From the NCBI GenBank assembly GCA_023400235.1, contig JAEXFI010000045.1:186001-250000 (forward strand): a DNA stretch of 64,000 bases, in the 5' to 3' direction. Positions 1 to 9,529 of this stretch are shown one piece after another; position 1 is the first letter of the stretch; each line of letters begins with the position of its first letter. The notes under the pieces were generated by a model. It was not told the origin of the DNA. It ran no database searches and was given only the letters and a program-made list of their open reading frames with translations. The position numbers and the translations under genes were made by a program. The DNA comes from Bacillota bacterium (GTDB lineage: Bacteria > Bacillota > Clostridia > Acetivibrionales > DSM-1351).

Positions 1-3000
1 AGCCGGTAGGGGAAGGCGGAGTTGCAGAGAAGTCAGCTATGGCTGCTATGTCTATGCATGAAGGAATCCCCCACGTGGTATATATTTACGGGAATGCACA
101 GGCATCGTCAGGTACGGTAAAGAAGTATCAGCCCACAGCATTGCCCACTTATGCAATAGCACCCATTGGAAGCCAAACCCTGGAACCATTGACAGCAGGA
201 TATGTGAATGGCACGCAGCAGACCAAGACCATTACAGTGACAAAAACTGGTACAGAGGATTTGGAAAACCTGTCTTCGTCAGTCAGCGGAGGAGCAAGCA
301 GCAGCTTTGCAATTACCCAGCCTCTTATAACCACATTAGATAGTGGTTCAACCGCCACCACCTTTACGGTAAAAGCTAAGGATGGACTGGATGCAGGAAC
401 CTATAATGAAACTGTGACCATATCGGCGGAGAATATGATGCCGGTAACCTTCCAGGTAACTCAGCAGGTAAATGCAGGCGTACCTGGCGCACCCACCGGA
501 GTGTCGGCTGCTACAACAGGCAGCGGAATAGCCACCGTCACCTTCACACCGCCTGTAACCAACGGAGGCAGCCCTATCACCGGGTATGTGGCGACATCAA
601 GTCCGGGAGGAATAACGGCAACGGCAGGAGCAAGCCCTATCACTGTAACAGGTTTGACAGACGGGACAAGCTACACCTTTACTGTAAAAGCCGTAAATGC
701 AATTGGAAACAGTGCTGAATCAACACCTTCCAATGTCATAATCGCCGGAGAAAGTGACTCCGACTGGGTATTGGTAGGGAGTAAAGGGTTCTCGGCAGGA
801 GATGCAAGGCAAATGATGCTGGTTGTGGATCATGGAACGCCTTATTTATCCTATGTGGACGCCAATTACAGCGATAAGGCAACTGTTATGAGCTACGACG
901 GTGAGAACTGGGCGACTGTGGGTACTGCGGGATTCTCGGATAGTTCTGTGGGATTTACATCACTGCGCGTAGATAATGGTGTGCCCTATGTGGCCTATCA
1001 GGATGCTACTGGTTCTTTATACAGGGCTACAGTCATGAAGTATGAGGGAGGCAGCTGGGAGCCGGTAGGAAATAAGGGGTTTTCAGCAGGAAGTGCATCA
1101 AATACCTCATTATATATATATGACGGAGTGCCCTATGTAGCCTATAAAGATGGGTATCACTCCGGTGCAGTCACGGTAATGATGTATGATGGGGATAGCT
1201 GGAAGCCGGTAGGAAATGCGGGATTTTCAGGAATTTCCTCGATGTTTACATCCTTGTACATTGACGGAGGGGTCCCCTATGTGGCCTTCTCAGATGGTTC
1301 AGCCAGCGGCAGGGCGACAGTGATGAAGTATAATGGAAGCCAATGGATCACAGTGGGAAATACAGGCTTTTCCGCCGGGTTCGCGCAGTATACTTCCTTA
1401 TATGTGGACAATGGGGTGCCGTATGTCGTCTATATAGATAGTGGAAATAACAGCAAGGCAACGGTAATGCGATATAATGGCAATACATGGGAGACGGTGG
1501 GAAATGCGGGCTTTTCCACCAGCTACATAAGTTATCCCTCCTTATACATGAATGATGGGGTGCCTTATGTAGCCTACATAGATAGTGCAAGCAGCGGCAA
1601 GGCAACAGTAATGAAGTATAATGGGATTTCATGGGAGCCGGTAGGGCAAGCGGGACTTTCGCATGGAGCAGCAGGCTATACTTCCTTGTATATTGATGAC
1701 GGAAAGATTTATGTGGCTTATGAGGATGGTACAGAGTACGGCAAGGCTACGGTGATGCGATACAGAAACTATAATATAGCTGCCATCGGCAGTCAGAACA
1801 TCCCTGCCTTGACGGAGGGATATGGCTCCGGTACACAGACAAGTAAGAGCATTACAGTGACAAATACCGGTACCGAGAACTTATCAAACCTGTCGGTATC
1901 ATTAAATACGGGAGAAAATAGCGCATTTGAAATTGCACAGTTACCTGGCGTATCTTTGAATAGCGGAGCAACCACAACTTTCACGGTAAGAGCCAAGGAC
2001 GGACTTGCGGTGGGAACCTATACTGAAACAGTGACGGTATTGGCAAATAAAATGGCTCCAGTGACCTTTACGGTAACCCAGGTAGTAAATGCGAGACCTT
2101 CCACCGGAGGAGGCGGCAATATAACACCTTCCCCCACGCCGGAGCCTCAAGAGACCGGAGTGGAGGTGCTGGTCAACGGCAAGGCAGAAAATGCCGGCAA
2201 GGCCACCAACACAAAGGAAGGGAACAGAACTGTAACCACCATTGCGGTGGATGAAAAGAAGCTTGCGCAGAAGCTTGAGAGTGAAGGGAACAAGGCAGTG
2301 GTCACCATACCGGTGAACACAAAGGCCGATGTGGTAATCGGCGAGCTGAATGCACAGATGGTCAAGAACATGGAGAACAAAGCTGCCGTGTTGGAGCTAA
2401 GGACAGAAACAGCCATTTATAACATTCCTGCACAGCAGATCAATGTAGATGCAGTATCTGAAAAGCTAGGAAAGGATGTGGCCCTGCAGGATATCAAGAT
2501 GCAGGTGTCCATTGTCAAATCATCAGAAGAAACGGTCAAGGTGCTGGAGAATTCTTCTAAGAAAGGCACCTTCACCATCGTGGCGCCTCCCATAGACTTC
2601 AGCATCAAAGGCAGCTATGGCGGCAAGATGGTGGAAGTGGACAAGTTCAATGTCTTTGTGGAAAGAACTGTGGCAATACCGGATGGGGTGGATCCCAATA
2701 AGATTACTACCGGAATTATAGTGGAGCCCGATGGGGCGGTTAGGCATGTGCCGACCAGGGTGACCGTTATAAACGGCAGGTACTATGCGAAGATTAACAG
2801 CCTGACTAACAGCACCTATTCCGTGGTATGGCATCCCTTAGAATTCAAGGATGCAGAGGGGCACTGGGCAAAGGATGCCATCAACGATATGGGCTCCAGG
2901 ATGGTTATAAACGGAGTAGGCAACGACGTGTTCCAGCCAAATAGGGACATCACCCGTGCAGAATTTGCAGCCATAGTAGTAAAAGCCTTGGGGCTGAAGC

Positions 3001-3404
3001 CTGGCGTAGGGACTGAAAGCTTCAAGGACGTGCAGGATTCCGACTGGTACAGCGGTTACGTCAAGACGGCTGTTGAGTACAAAATCGTGGCTGGATTCAG
3101 TGTGGACAGGTTCGGCCCTAATGACAGCATCACCCGCGAACAGGCCATGACCATGATTGCAAAGGCTATGAAGCTCACCACGTTGAAGGGGGAGTTGTCC
3201 GAGGGAGAGCTGCAGAAGCTTCTTGGAGCCTTCAAGGACGGAGGAAAAACAGCAGCCTATGCTAAGGAAAGCATCGCTGCATGCGTAAAGACAGGAATTG
3301 TGCTGGGCAAGACCGGCAGCACACTGGCACCCAAGGAAAACATCACCAGAGCGGAGGTTGCGGTGATTGTAAGGAAGCTGCTGCAAAAGGCAGATTTGAT
3401 ATAA
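1..3404 (+). CDS. S-layer-type repeat protein with SLH domains (5' end outside window)
   Basis: This is the 3' part of a large exported surface protein. The reading frame is open from base 3, so the first in-window ATG (39) is internal: the 12 residues before it continue the repeat unit. Counting from that ATG, there is a partial repeat, an Ig-like 'IGSQ...TVT' domain (about 45-145), a fibronectin III-like domain (about 148-235), seven complete repeats of about 48 residues beginning W-x-x-VG and containing GVPYVAY and ATVMKY (about 243-585), a second Ig-like domain (590-685), a Gly/Pro linker, an uncharacterised domain, and three SLH domains (about 930-1121). SLH domains normally bind pyruvylated cell-wall polymers, so the protein should be displayed on the envelope. 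The function of the repeat array is unknown; its fold could be a beta-propeller, which is inference. Confidence 0.85.
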   Translation, partial: PVGEGGVAEKSAMAAMSMHEGIPHVVYIYGNAQASSGTVKKYQPTALPTYAIAPIGSQTLEPLTAGYVNGTQQTKTITVTKTGTEDLENLSSSVSGGASSSFAITQPLITTLDSGSTATTFTVKAKDGLDAGTYNETVTISAENMMPVTFQVTQQVNAGVPGAPTGVSAATTGSGIATVTFTPPVTNGGSPITGYVATSSPGGITATAGASPITVTGLTDGTSYTFTVKAVNAIGNSAESTPSNVIIAGESDSDWVLVGSKGFSAGDARQMMLVVDHGTPYLSYVDANYSDKATVMSYDGENWATVGTAGFSDSSVGFTSLRVDNGVPYVAYQDATGSLYRATVMKYEGGSWEPVGNKGFSAGSASNTSLYIYDGVPYVAYKDGYHSGAVTVMMYDGDSWKPVGNAGFSGISSMFTSLYIDGGVPYVAFSDGSASGRATVMKYNGSQWITVGNTGFSAGFAQYTSLYVDNGVPYVVYIDSGNNSKATVMRYNGNTWETVGNAGFSTSYISYPSLYMNDGVPYVAYIDSASSGKATVMKYNGISWEPVGQAGLSHGAAGYTSLYIDDGKIYVAYEDGTEYGKATVMRYRNYNIAAIGSQNIPALTEGYGSGTQTSKSITVTNTGTENLSNLSVSLNTGENSAFEIAQLPGVSLNSGATTTFTVRAKDGLAVGTYTETVTVLANKMAPVTFTVTQVVNARPSTGGGGNITPSPTPEPQETGVEVLVNGKAENAGKATNTKEGNRTVTTIAVDEKKLAQKLESEGNKAVVTIPVNTKADVVIGELNAQMVKNMENKAAVLELRTETAIYNIPAQQINVDAVSEKLGKDVALQDIKMQVSIVKSSEETVKVLENSSKKGTFTIVAPPIDFSIKGSYGGKMVEVDKFNVFVERTVAIPDGVDPNKITTGIIVEPDGAVRHVPTRVTVINGRYYAKINSLTNSTYSVVWHPLEFKDAEGHWAKDAINDMGSRMVINGVGNDVFQPNRDITRAEFAAIVVKALGLKPGVGTESFKDVQDSDWYSGYVKTAVEYKIVAGFSVDRFGPNDSITREQAMTMIAKAMKLTTLKGELSEGELQKLLGAFKDGGKTAAYAKESIAACVKTGIVLGKTGSTLAPKENITRAEVAVIVRKLLQKADLI

Positions 3405-3431
3405 CAAAATAGAAATACTTTTAAAATCAGG

Positions 3432-3470
3432 TCTCAACGGAGATAAATTTTCCGTTGAGACCTTTTGTTA
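3432..3470 (+). terminator. Rho-independent terminator of the SLH protein gene
   Basis: A perfect 12-bp stem (ggtctcaacgga, 3432-3443, with its complement at 3453-3464) encloses a 9-nt loop and is followed by TTTTGTT. It begins 27 bases after the stop codon. Confidence 0.85.
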
Positions 3471-3993
3471 TAGGAGTAGTAATAGCACTGCTGTTCTTAG
3501 GAGAAAGCAACTGAGTTTTTTCACATGTTTTCGGGGGCAACGGCAACTATGAAGTTCTACTGATATATCCTGCCGCCATGAGGTTACCAGAGGGGTACGA
3601 CATCGTTATTATACACTAAAGGCAGATCAAGGACAGTGGTAAACAAGGTAGTGTTTCCAGTCATTGATCCGAGTCTGGCTGTATTGATTAGCCAGATTTA
3701 ATGAAACTATTCTCATTCACCAGGGTTACATTTAATTTTGACAAATCAGAATTTGTCGATAAATTATGAGAAAACACAATTTTTGCCAAAAGTTAGAATT
3801 TGTATGATATAATATGAGGTGAATTGCTGTTAACTCATTATGCTTGATAAAGTGAGGTTATTGCTCTTATTTTGATCCAATGTTGGGTATTCTAAACAAT
3901 ACTTCTCGGGATATAATTACCTCTTAAATTATGGTAGTCCTGAATTTTTTATATTTGCAACAATACTATAATATATATTATTAGGAGTAGAAA
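3471..3993. other. Intergenic region, no gene recognised
   Basis: No convincing reading frame is present. The last 200 bases become very AT-rich. A TATAAT at 3808-3813 lies 19 bases after TTGCCA (3783-3788), which is a weak candidate promoter for the downstream secreted protein. The more balanced stretch 3500-3720 resembles neither neighbour and may be decayed sequence, but I cannot assign it to any element. Confidence 0.4.
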
Positions 3994-5766
3994 ATGCGTA
4001 AATTGTATATCAAAATAATAGCGTTTATCTGTGTAATAGCGTGTGTTTTTTCATTTATAGAACCATTGTCTGTGAAATCTATGTCTATTAACTCAGAATA
4101 TGAGGAGAATTATGTTTTCAAGAAAGAAGATGGTAATATTTGTATTCCTCAGAAAGTATTACTGGTACCTGATTATGAAAACTATTATTTTAAAGATGAT
4201 ATTGATTTTGATTACGATAATGGAAAGACTAATACATATATGTTATATGAGAAAGCTTCAGATGAACCGTATTGTATAGGGAATTTAGATGGAAATCTTG
4301 TTTTATTTAATAATGATATTTACCTTATAAAAAATGGTATATGTATTGTTAATCAATTTTACTATATAGGAAAAGGTGACGATGACTGTGAATATTGGAT
4401 ATATTTTGGAAACAACGGAAAGCTGGCTAAAGATACCATAATAAATGGCGTTTTTAAATTGGATAAAAACGGTATATTTGATTATAGACAGAGTGATCTC
4501 TATAAGCGCACTCTTAAGTCAGTAAAAAATTATATTCCTAAAATAAATGATGTAACAGATATTTTAAATAAAAAAAAGACAAGTAATTTGGGCAAGTGGG
4601 TTAATATAGAAGATTATGCAGCCCATAAACCACCGTTTACCACAAACGGTCATTTTGTAAATGGTGAAAACGGTCAGCTTCGATATTGGGCTGATTCTGT
4701 GTTTAAAAATACCGCTTTGATACCTTCAAGTTCAATACTAAACATTCAAAAATATGAGGAAGGATATCAATTCTTACCAGATGATAATTATGACTGGAAA
4801 ACGATATTAATAGCTGAAAATGAATATTTGAGTGATATATTAATAGAGATGGATGGTCATAATTACTATTTTAACGATAAGGGCTATGCAGTAAAAAATA
4901 AATGGGTCTGGTTAGATTATGAATATAATTATTTTGATGGCACAGGAAAGCAAGTGACAAATGACTGGGTGGCAAAGGATGGAGAACTTTATAGACTTGA
5001 TGGATATGGAAGCATAATGAAAAGTTGCTGGGTCAAGGAAGGTGATAGAAATACCTATCTATCATTTGATGGTACAATTTATTATGCTTTAAAAAACAAA
5101 GAGTATGACATATTCAAAAATATATTGGAATTTAGAAAAAAGTATCCTGAAAATGCTGAAGTCGGAATTTGTGGCATATTTGCAAATATGCTTGTTGAGC
5201 ATTTATTTGGTAAGAAAGCAAAGGGAACAAAGTATGCTTATGATTGGGATAAAATTAAAGTAGGCGATACTATATCCGGTGACAATCATATATTTGTGGT
5301 CATGGCGAAAGATAGAGATTGCATAACAGCAGCAGAATCAAATGACGGTTGGGATTTGTTAGCACATTATGGAAGAATACCTTTGGGTAAGGCGGAGCTT
5401 GATGAGTTAAGTAAAAAAGGAAAAATGAGATATACCTTTACAACATACTATTCATCACCGGCCAAGAGTATTACAGATTTTAAGCCACAGAAAGTAAAGT
5501 TATCTGCCAAGAGTAGCAATAATATGGTAACAATTAAGTTGGATAAAAGTGAGGGAGCAGTTGGATATTGTATCTATATGTCAAATAGCAAGGAAGGTGC
5601 TTATAAACTGATAAAGACAATAAAGGCTGAAGATGAGTTGAAATATACAATAAATAAGCTATCCGCCGGCGACTATTACTATAAAGCACGCGCATATAGA
5701 ATTATTAATAATAATAAGGTATGGGGTGAATACAGCAGTATAGTTAAGTGTAACATTCTTAGATAA
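3994..5766 (+). CDS. Secreted protein with cysteine-peptidase-like core, wall-binding-like repeats and C-terminal Fn3
   Basis: This 590-residue protein starts with a signal peptide (basic MRKLYIK, then a hydrophobic core to about residue 28). The middle has tandem units with the YYF/YNYF-aromatic-Gly pattern of choline/cell-wall-binding repeats (about 285-350). Residues 390-475 carry an ordered Cys393 (GICGIFAN), His432 (GDNHIFVVM) and Glu448/Asn450 (AESNDGW). That order fits a papain-like NlpC/P60 or CHAP fold, so a peptidoglycan-cleaving or transglutaminase-like role is plausible but unproven. A fibronectin III-like domain occupies about 500-590. AGGAG lies 6 nt before the ATG. The gene is much more AT-rich than the preceding one, which may reflect separate acquisition. 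Confidence 0.7.
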   Translation: MRKLYIKIIAFICVIACVFSFIEPLSVKSMSINSEYEENYVFKKEDGNICIPQKVLLVPDYENYYFKDDIDFDYDNGKTNTYMLYEKASDEPYCIGNLDGNLVLFNNDIYLIKNGICIVNQFYYIGKGDDDCEYWIYFGNNGKLAKDTIINGVFKLDKNGIFDYRQSDLYKRTLKSVKNYIPKINDVTDILNKKKTSNLGKWVNIEDYAAHKPPFTTNGHFVNGENGQLRYWADSVFKNTALIPSSSILNIQKYEEGYQFLPDDNYDWKTILIAENEYLSDILIEMDGHNYYFNDKGYAVKNKWVWLDYEYNYFDGTGKQVTNDWVAKDGELYRLDGYGSIMKSCWVKEGDRNTYLSFDGTIYYALKNKEYDIFKNILEFRKKYPENAEVGICGIFANMLVEHLFGKKAKGTKYAYDWDKIKVGDTISGDNHIFVVMAKDRDCITAAESNDGWDLLAHYGRIPLGKAELDELSKKGKMRYTFTTYYSSPAKSITDFKPQKVKLSAKSSNNMVTIKLDKSEGAVGYCIYMSNSKEGAYKLIKTIKAEDELKYTINKLSAGDYYYKARAYRIINNNKVWGEYSSIVKCNILR

Positions 5767-5800
5767 AATTCAATTATGAAAAAATGTATAATTATAAGAG

Positions 5801-5831
5801 AAAGTCGCATTTAATAATTTGCGGCTTTTTT
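5801..5831 (+). terminator. Rho-independent terminator
   Basis: The stem aaagtcgca (5801-5809) pairs with tgcggcttt (5820-5828), with one G-U pair, and is followed by a T run. It ends the transcript of the upstream secreted protein. Confidence 0.8.
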
Positions 5832-6376
5832 AAGTTTTATAAATTTCTCAAAGCAATTATTATTTTTACCAATTTTATGTTTATAATGGTAAAATATTAC
5901 TTGTAAATATTACGGCTTCCCACTATGACAAAAAGCGTAAAAGCGTATAACGTGACCTATAGATTTTGTATGATTTCATGTGATAAATTTCAATTATTGG
6001 CATTAATCACCTTCTATAACTGGTAAAAGAGTAATCCTTTATGTATAATAAAGTTAAAACTTTAAAAGTTATGGAAATTAGTTTAAAATTGTAATATATG
6101 GTATGAGCTGAATAAAAATACAATTAATGCAAGTGCCGAGTTATAAAAGCTTGTAAAAAATTACTTTCTATAAAATGGTGAAATCAGTGATTTTATAGAA
6201 GTGAAAAGTGGTTTGCGTTTGGGCTTTGCGGAAATACTTGAGAAGATCTTTGAAGCAGTCTCTGAAGGATTCTAGGAGTAATTGCTTAAGGATATATTAT
6301 ATAGTTTTGATATTTAATGAAGATCAAAGCTATAAAAGGTAATTTAATATTTATTCTAACAGGAGGATTTGAGAGT
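5832..6376. other. AT-rich intergenic region with one perfect inverted repeat
   Basis: No gene is recognised. The only strong structure is a perfect 11-bp inverted repeat, ttctataaaat (6166-6176) and attttatagaa (6190-6200), around a 13-bp spacer. It has no T run, so it is an operator or element end rather than a terminator. The region presumably holds the promoter of the following esterase gene. Confidence 0.4.
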
Positions 6377-8779
6377 ATGAGAAATCTCAAAAAGTTAATT
6401 GCAGTGGTCTTAGCAATATGCGTACTCGCAACATTATCGATACCTGCATATGCTGATGGTAATGCCAAGACTGATGCACAGTATTTAGAAAAGCTTAATG
6501 TGATTATAGGTGATGGGAATGGTGTAAATGCCGATTACCTTGCAAAAGGAACTACAAGAATTCAGGCGGCAGTAATCTTTCTTAAATTGTGTGGATTAGA
6601 GGAGGATGCTTTAAATTTTTCATCTAAAGAGAACTTTGCTGATGCTAATTCGTTAGCATGGAAAAAGGGAAGAAATATCCTGGCATATCTCAAGGCTAAT
6701 CCTCAGTTGGGATGGACTGGTATAGGCAGAGACAGATTTGATCCTAACGGTCCGGCTACTGCTCAGGTTATTTACAAGATAATGCTTGAAGCATTGGGAT
6801 ACAAAACAGGTAAAGACTTTACGTATGCAAACACGATTAAGTTTGCAGCTGAAAAGGGTCTTACCAAGATCAGTGATGTTAAAGGCCAGATAAGCAATGC
6901 CAATTTGGCAACTGTACTTATGGAAGTCCTTGATAAACCAGTTTCCGGCGGAACAGTGACTCTTGCTCAGAAGCTCGGCTATGATAAGGCAACTAATGGT
7001 GACCAAGGGACTCAAAGAGTCACAGTAGATGCGAATGGTTTTGATGCCAGCGGAAGAGTTGTTGCTTACTATGGCTCACCGGATAGTATTGACGGAGACA
7101 TTGAAGATGCTTGGAAGCTTGCTGAACCGGTAAATTTTACAAAAATAAGTTCCGGCAGTACAAGTACAACAGCAACCATGAGGGTGTTGTGGGATGATAA
7201 TGCTGTGTATTTCCTTGCAGAAGTAAAGGATGCTAACCTTTCCGATGCTTCCGGTAATGTTTATGAAAAAGACAGTGTAGAATTTTTCTTGGACGAAGAT
7301 AATAAGAGATGTGGGATATATGAAGGCGATGATAGTCAGTTTAGAGTTAATTATAAAAATGAGAGATCCACTGACCATGGTGATTTAACAAATCTGTATT
7401 CAGCCGCAAAGACAGTAGCAGGCGGCTATGTAATTGAAGGCCGCGTTGCATTGTCTCAGACCCCGTCCAATGGTAAGGTAATGGGTGTAGAAGGTCAGAT
7501 CAATGATGCAACAGGAAGTAAAAGAATAGCTACTATGAATGTATTTGATACTACGGGTACTGCTTATCAGGATACAAAGAAGTTTGGTCAAATGCTTATA
7601 ACTGGTAAAGGTCTCAATTCTGTGCCAAAAACAAATTTTTATGATTTGAAATCCTTAGTCATGGGTGCAAAGGATATCGAATTGCAACGCTATTCTAACG
7701 GAAGTGCAGTTGACACACTAATTAAAGATTCAGAAGCTGCCATTGCTGACAAAGCTTCAACTCAAGCAAAATTTGACGACTTGCGTTTTAAATTACAAGC
7801 TGCCATTGATAATTTGGTACATAACGACTTATCCTTTGATGAAAAAGAGTGTAGAGATATACCAAAGGCATACAAGACGTCAGATCCTGAGAGCATAAGA
7901 GGATCTATCGTAAGAGTTGACTACAAAACAAATACTTACGATCAAGACGCAAGAGCTTTAGACAAGTATATGCTTGTATATCTTCCTCACGGATATGATG
8001 CCAACGATAAAACTAAGAAATATGATATAGTATACCTGATTCATGGAAATGCTGAGAGTCAGAATACTGCTTTTGGTGGTGTTGATCAGAATTCTGAGCT
8101 TATGAGAGCAGTTGATAATTTGATTGCTGCCGGTAAGATGAAGCCAATGATTATCGTTACTCCTACCTGGTATGATACAGCTCCATATACTCCTGAGAGA
8201 CAGAAGGAGGATGGACTTTTCCGTATTAAGAATTTCCATAATGAATTAGTAAAGGATATCATACCTACAATCGAAGGAAAATATAATGTATATGCTCAGT
8301 CTGACAGTGAAAAAGATTTGCTTGCAGCAAGAAATCACAGAGCTGTTGCAGGATTCTCCATGGGTTCCGCCTGCACTTGGTATAACTACATTTATAGCAT
8401 AGATTACTTTAAATACTATGTTCCAATTAGTTTATGGTGCTGGCAGGATGTAGACTCAATAAAGAAAGAAGGATATAGTTTCACAGGAACCGATGACGAG
8501 ATCAAAGCTAAATATTTAGCTGAAATCGCTAAAAAAGCGGGTTATACAAAAGATGATATACGAATCTTCTGTGCAACAGGTACAGCAGATTTAGCGTATA
8601 ATGGAATGAATACCCAGATTGCTGAAATGAAGAAACTTACTGATATGTTTGTTTATTCAGCAGATCTTAGAAAGGGTAACTTCTATTACATAACATTGAA
8701 GGACGGAGCTCATAACTGGACCTGCGTGGATCGTTATTTATACAATATCTTGCCAGATTTGTTCCTGGACAACAAATAA
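6377..8779 (+). CDS. Secreted CE1-type (feruloyl/acetyl-xylan) esterase with CBM9-like module
   Basis: The ATG at 6377 is chosen over one at 6317 because AGGAGG (6361) precedes it and it opens a clean signal peptide (MRNLKKLIAVV...AYA). The 800-residue product has an N-terminal region resembling SLH repeats (about 30-190), a family 9-like carbohydrate-binding domain (about 225-405; VLWDDNAVYFLAEVKD is characteristic), and an alpha/beta hydrolase of the esterase-D/CE1 family (about 480-800). The oxyanion-side YLIHGN, nucleophile Ser661 in GFSMGS and His779 in GAHNW are visible. It probably removes ferulate or acetate groups from xylan outside the cell. It lacks a dockerin, so it is likely envelope-associated or free rather than cellulosomal. 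Confidence 0.85.
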   Translation: MRNLKKLIAVVLAICVLATLSIPAYADGNAKTDAQYLEKLNVIIGDGNGVNADYLAKGTTRIQAAVIFLKLCGLEEDALNFSSKENFADANSLAWKKGRNILAYLKANPQLGWTGIGRDRFDPNGPATAQVIYKIMLEALGYKTGKDFTYANTIKFAAEKGLTKISDVKGQISNANLATVLMEVLDKPVSGGTVTLAQKLGYDKATNGDQGTQRVTVDANGFDASGRVVAYYGSPDSIDGDIEDAWKLAEPVNFTKISSGSTSTTATMRVLWDDNAVYFLAEVKDANLSDASGNVYEKDSVEFFLDEDNKRCGIYEGDDSQFRVNYKNERSTDHGDLTNLYSAAKTVAGGYVIEGRVALSQTPSNGKVMGVEGQINDATGSKRIATMNVFDTTGTAYQDTKKFGQMLITGKGLNSVPKTNFYDLKSLVMGAKDIELQRYSNGSAVDTLIKDSEAAIADKASTQAKFDDLRFKLQAAIDNLVHNDLSFDEKECRDIPKAYKTSDPESIRGSIVRVDYKTNTYDQDARALDKYMLVYLPHGYDANDKTKKYDIVYLIHGNAESQNTAFGGVDQNSELMRAVDNLIAAGKMKPMIIVTPTWYDTAPYTPERQKEDGLFRIKNFHNELVKDIIPTIEGKYNVYAQSDSEKDLLAARNHRAVAGFSMGSACTWYNYIYSIDYFKYYVPISLWCWQDVDSIKKEGYSFTGTDDEIKAKYLAEIAKKAGYTKDDIRIFCATGTADLAYNGMNTQIAEMKKLTDMFVYSADLRKGNFYYITLKDGAHNWTCVDRYLYNILPDLFLDNK

Positions 8780-9103
8780 TTATGTCTATGATGAAAAAGG
8801 CGAAGCAGTTTTAGTAAAATGAAATAATCTTAGAAGAGGAACAGGAGAGGTATAAATCACATCTCTCCTGTTCTACGCACTTAGCATACCTAGGCGGTGG
8901 AAGTTCGCTATGAGGTAGACCTTAAATACTTTTGGCCGTATACTGGACTGCGATAGGGTAAGCTGTTTAATGGCAATATTTTCTTTAATTTATATTTTAA
9001 TTATATTGATACTGAGCGTAGGCTGGCGATGCTACTCAGAAGCCATGTAAAACCTTCTTCTACAGCATATTATATAAAGAAATCAAAGGAGGTTTTTGAT
9101 AGA
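8780..9103. other. Intergenic region, nothing recognised
   Basis: The stretch after the esterase gene contains a weak hairpin (aggagaggt near 8843 against acatctctcct near 8859), possibly a terminator although it lacks a good T run. I see no other structure that I can support. Confidence 0.3.
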
Positions 9104-9244
9104 TTGACCAATATGATTTGTGTTCTAGGTGAGTTTGGCTATGCTTATGAAATGATGGTCAGAAGTGTACAAGATTCCGATAGCAACCTGAGTTTAGAAG
9201 ACATGACTGGACAAAATCAGGAGAATACCATATATGATTTCTAA
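9104..9244 (+). CDS. Possible small ORF of unknown function
   Basis: AAAGGAGG (9085-9092) is followed 11 bases later by a TTG that opens a 46-codon frame; an in-frame ATG is at 9113. The frame also stays open upstream to an ATG at 9029. The predicted peptide (NMICVLGEFGYAYEMM...) matches no family I recognise. It lies beside mobile-element debris and may be a fragment of a decayed gene. The ribosome-binding site is the only positive evidence. Confidence 0.25.
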   Translation: MTNMICVLGEFGYAYEMMVRSVQDSDSNLSLEDMTGQNQENTIYDF

Positions 9245-9352
9245 CATTATGATTTTATTTAGTTTTAGAAAATATGATAAGATGCAAGAATAGTGGGTTC
9301 ATAATTTTCTATTATAATTTTTATTTATGATATGAGGGTTACTAATCCCCCT

Positions 9353-9394
9353 CCATCCAATTACGCGAAATAATAATTTCGCGTAATTGGATGG
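9353..9394. repeat. Perfect 19-bp palindromic hairpin
   Basis: ccatccaattacgcgaaat (9353-9371) and its exact complement (9376-9394) surround a 4-nt loop, aata. There is no T run on either side, so it is not an ordinary terminator. It sits at the left edge of a zone of mobile-element debris. Confidence 0.8.
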
Positions 9395-9428
9395 GATAAA
9401 CTGTCATTCATGTATCTTAATAAAAAAT

Positions 9429-9483
9429 GTTATAGAAAACTAAAAAATCCAGTTAAATAGCATGGTACCATATTTTCTATAAC
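9429..9483. repeat. 55-bp element bounded by 11-bp inverted repeats
   Basis: gttatagaaaa (9429-9439) and ttttctataac (9473-9483) are perfect inverted repeats flanking an AT-rich core with the palindrome atggtaccat. A further partial copy, gttatagaa, follows near 9500. It could be a miniature element, a protein-binding palindrome or part of the neighbouring intron debris; no transposase is nearby. Confidence 0.5.
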
Positions 9484-9529
9484 TATTAAAAATTGAAAAG
9501 TTATAGAATAAGCAGAATTATGCAGCCAT

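Noticed and set aside
2838..3437. 199-codon open frame antisense to the SLH domains
   Set aside because: It is the shadow of the repeat-rich SLH coding region; it spans the terminator and has no recognisable protein features.
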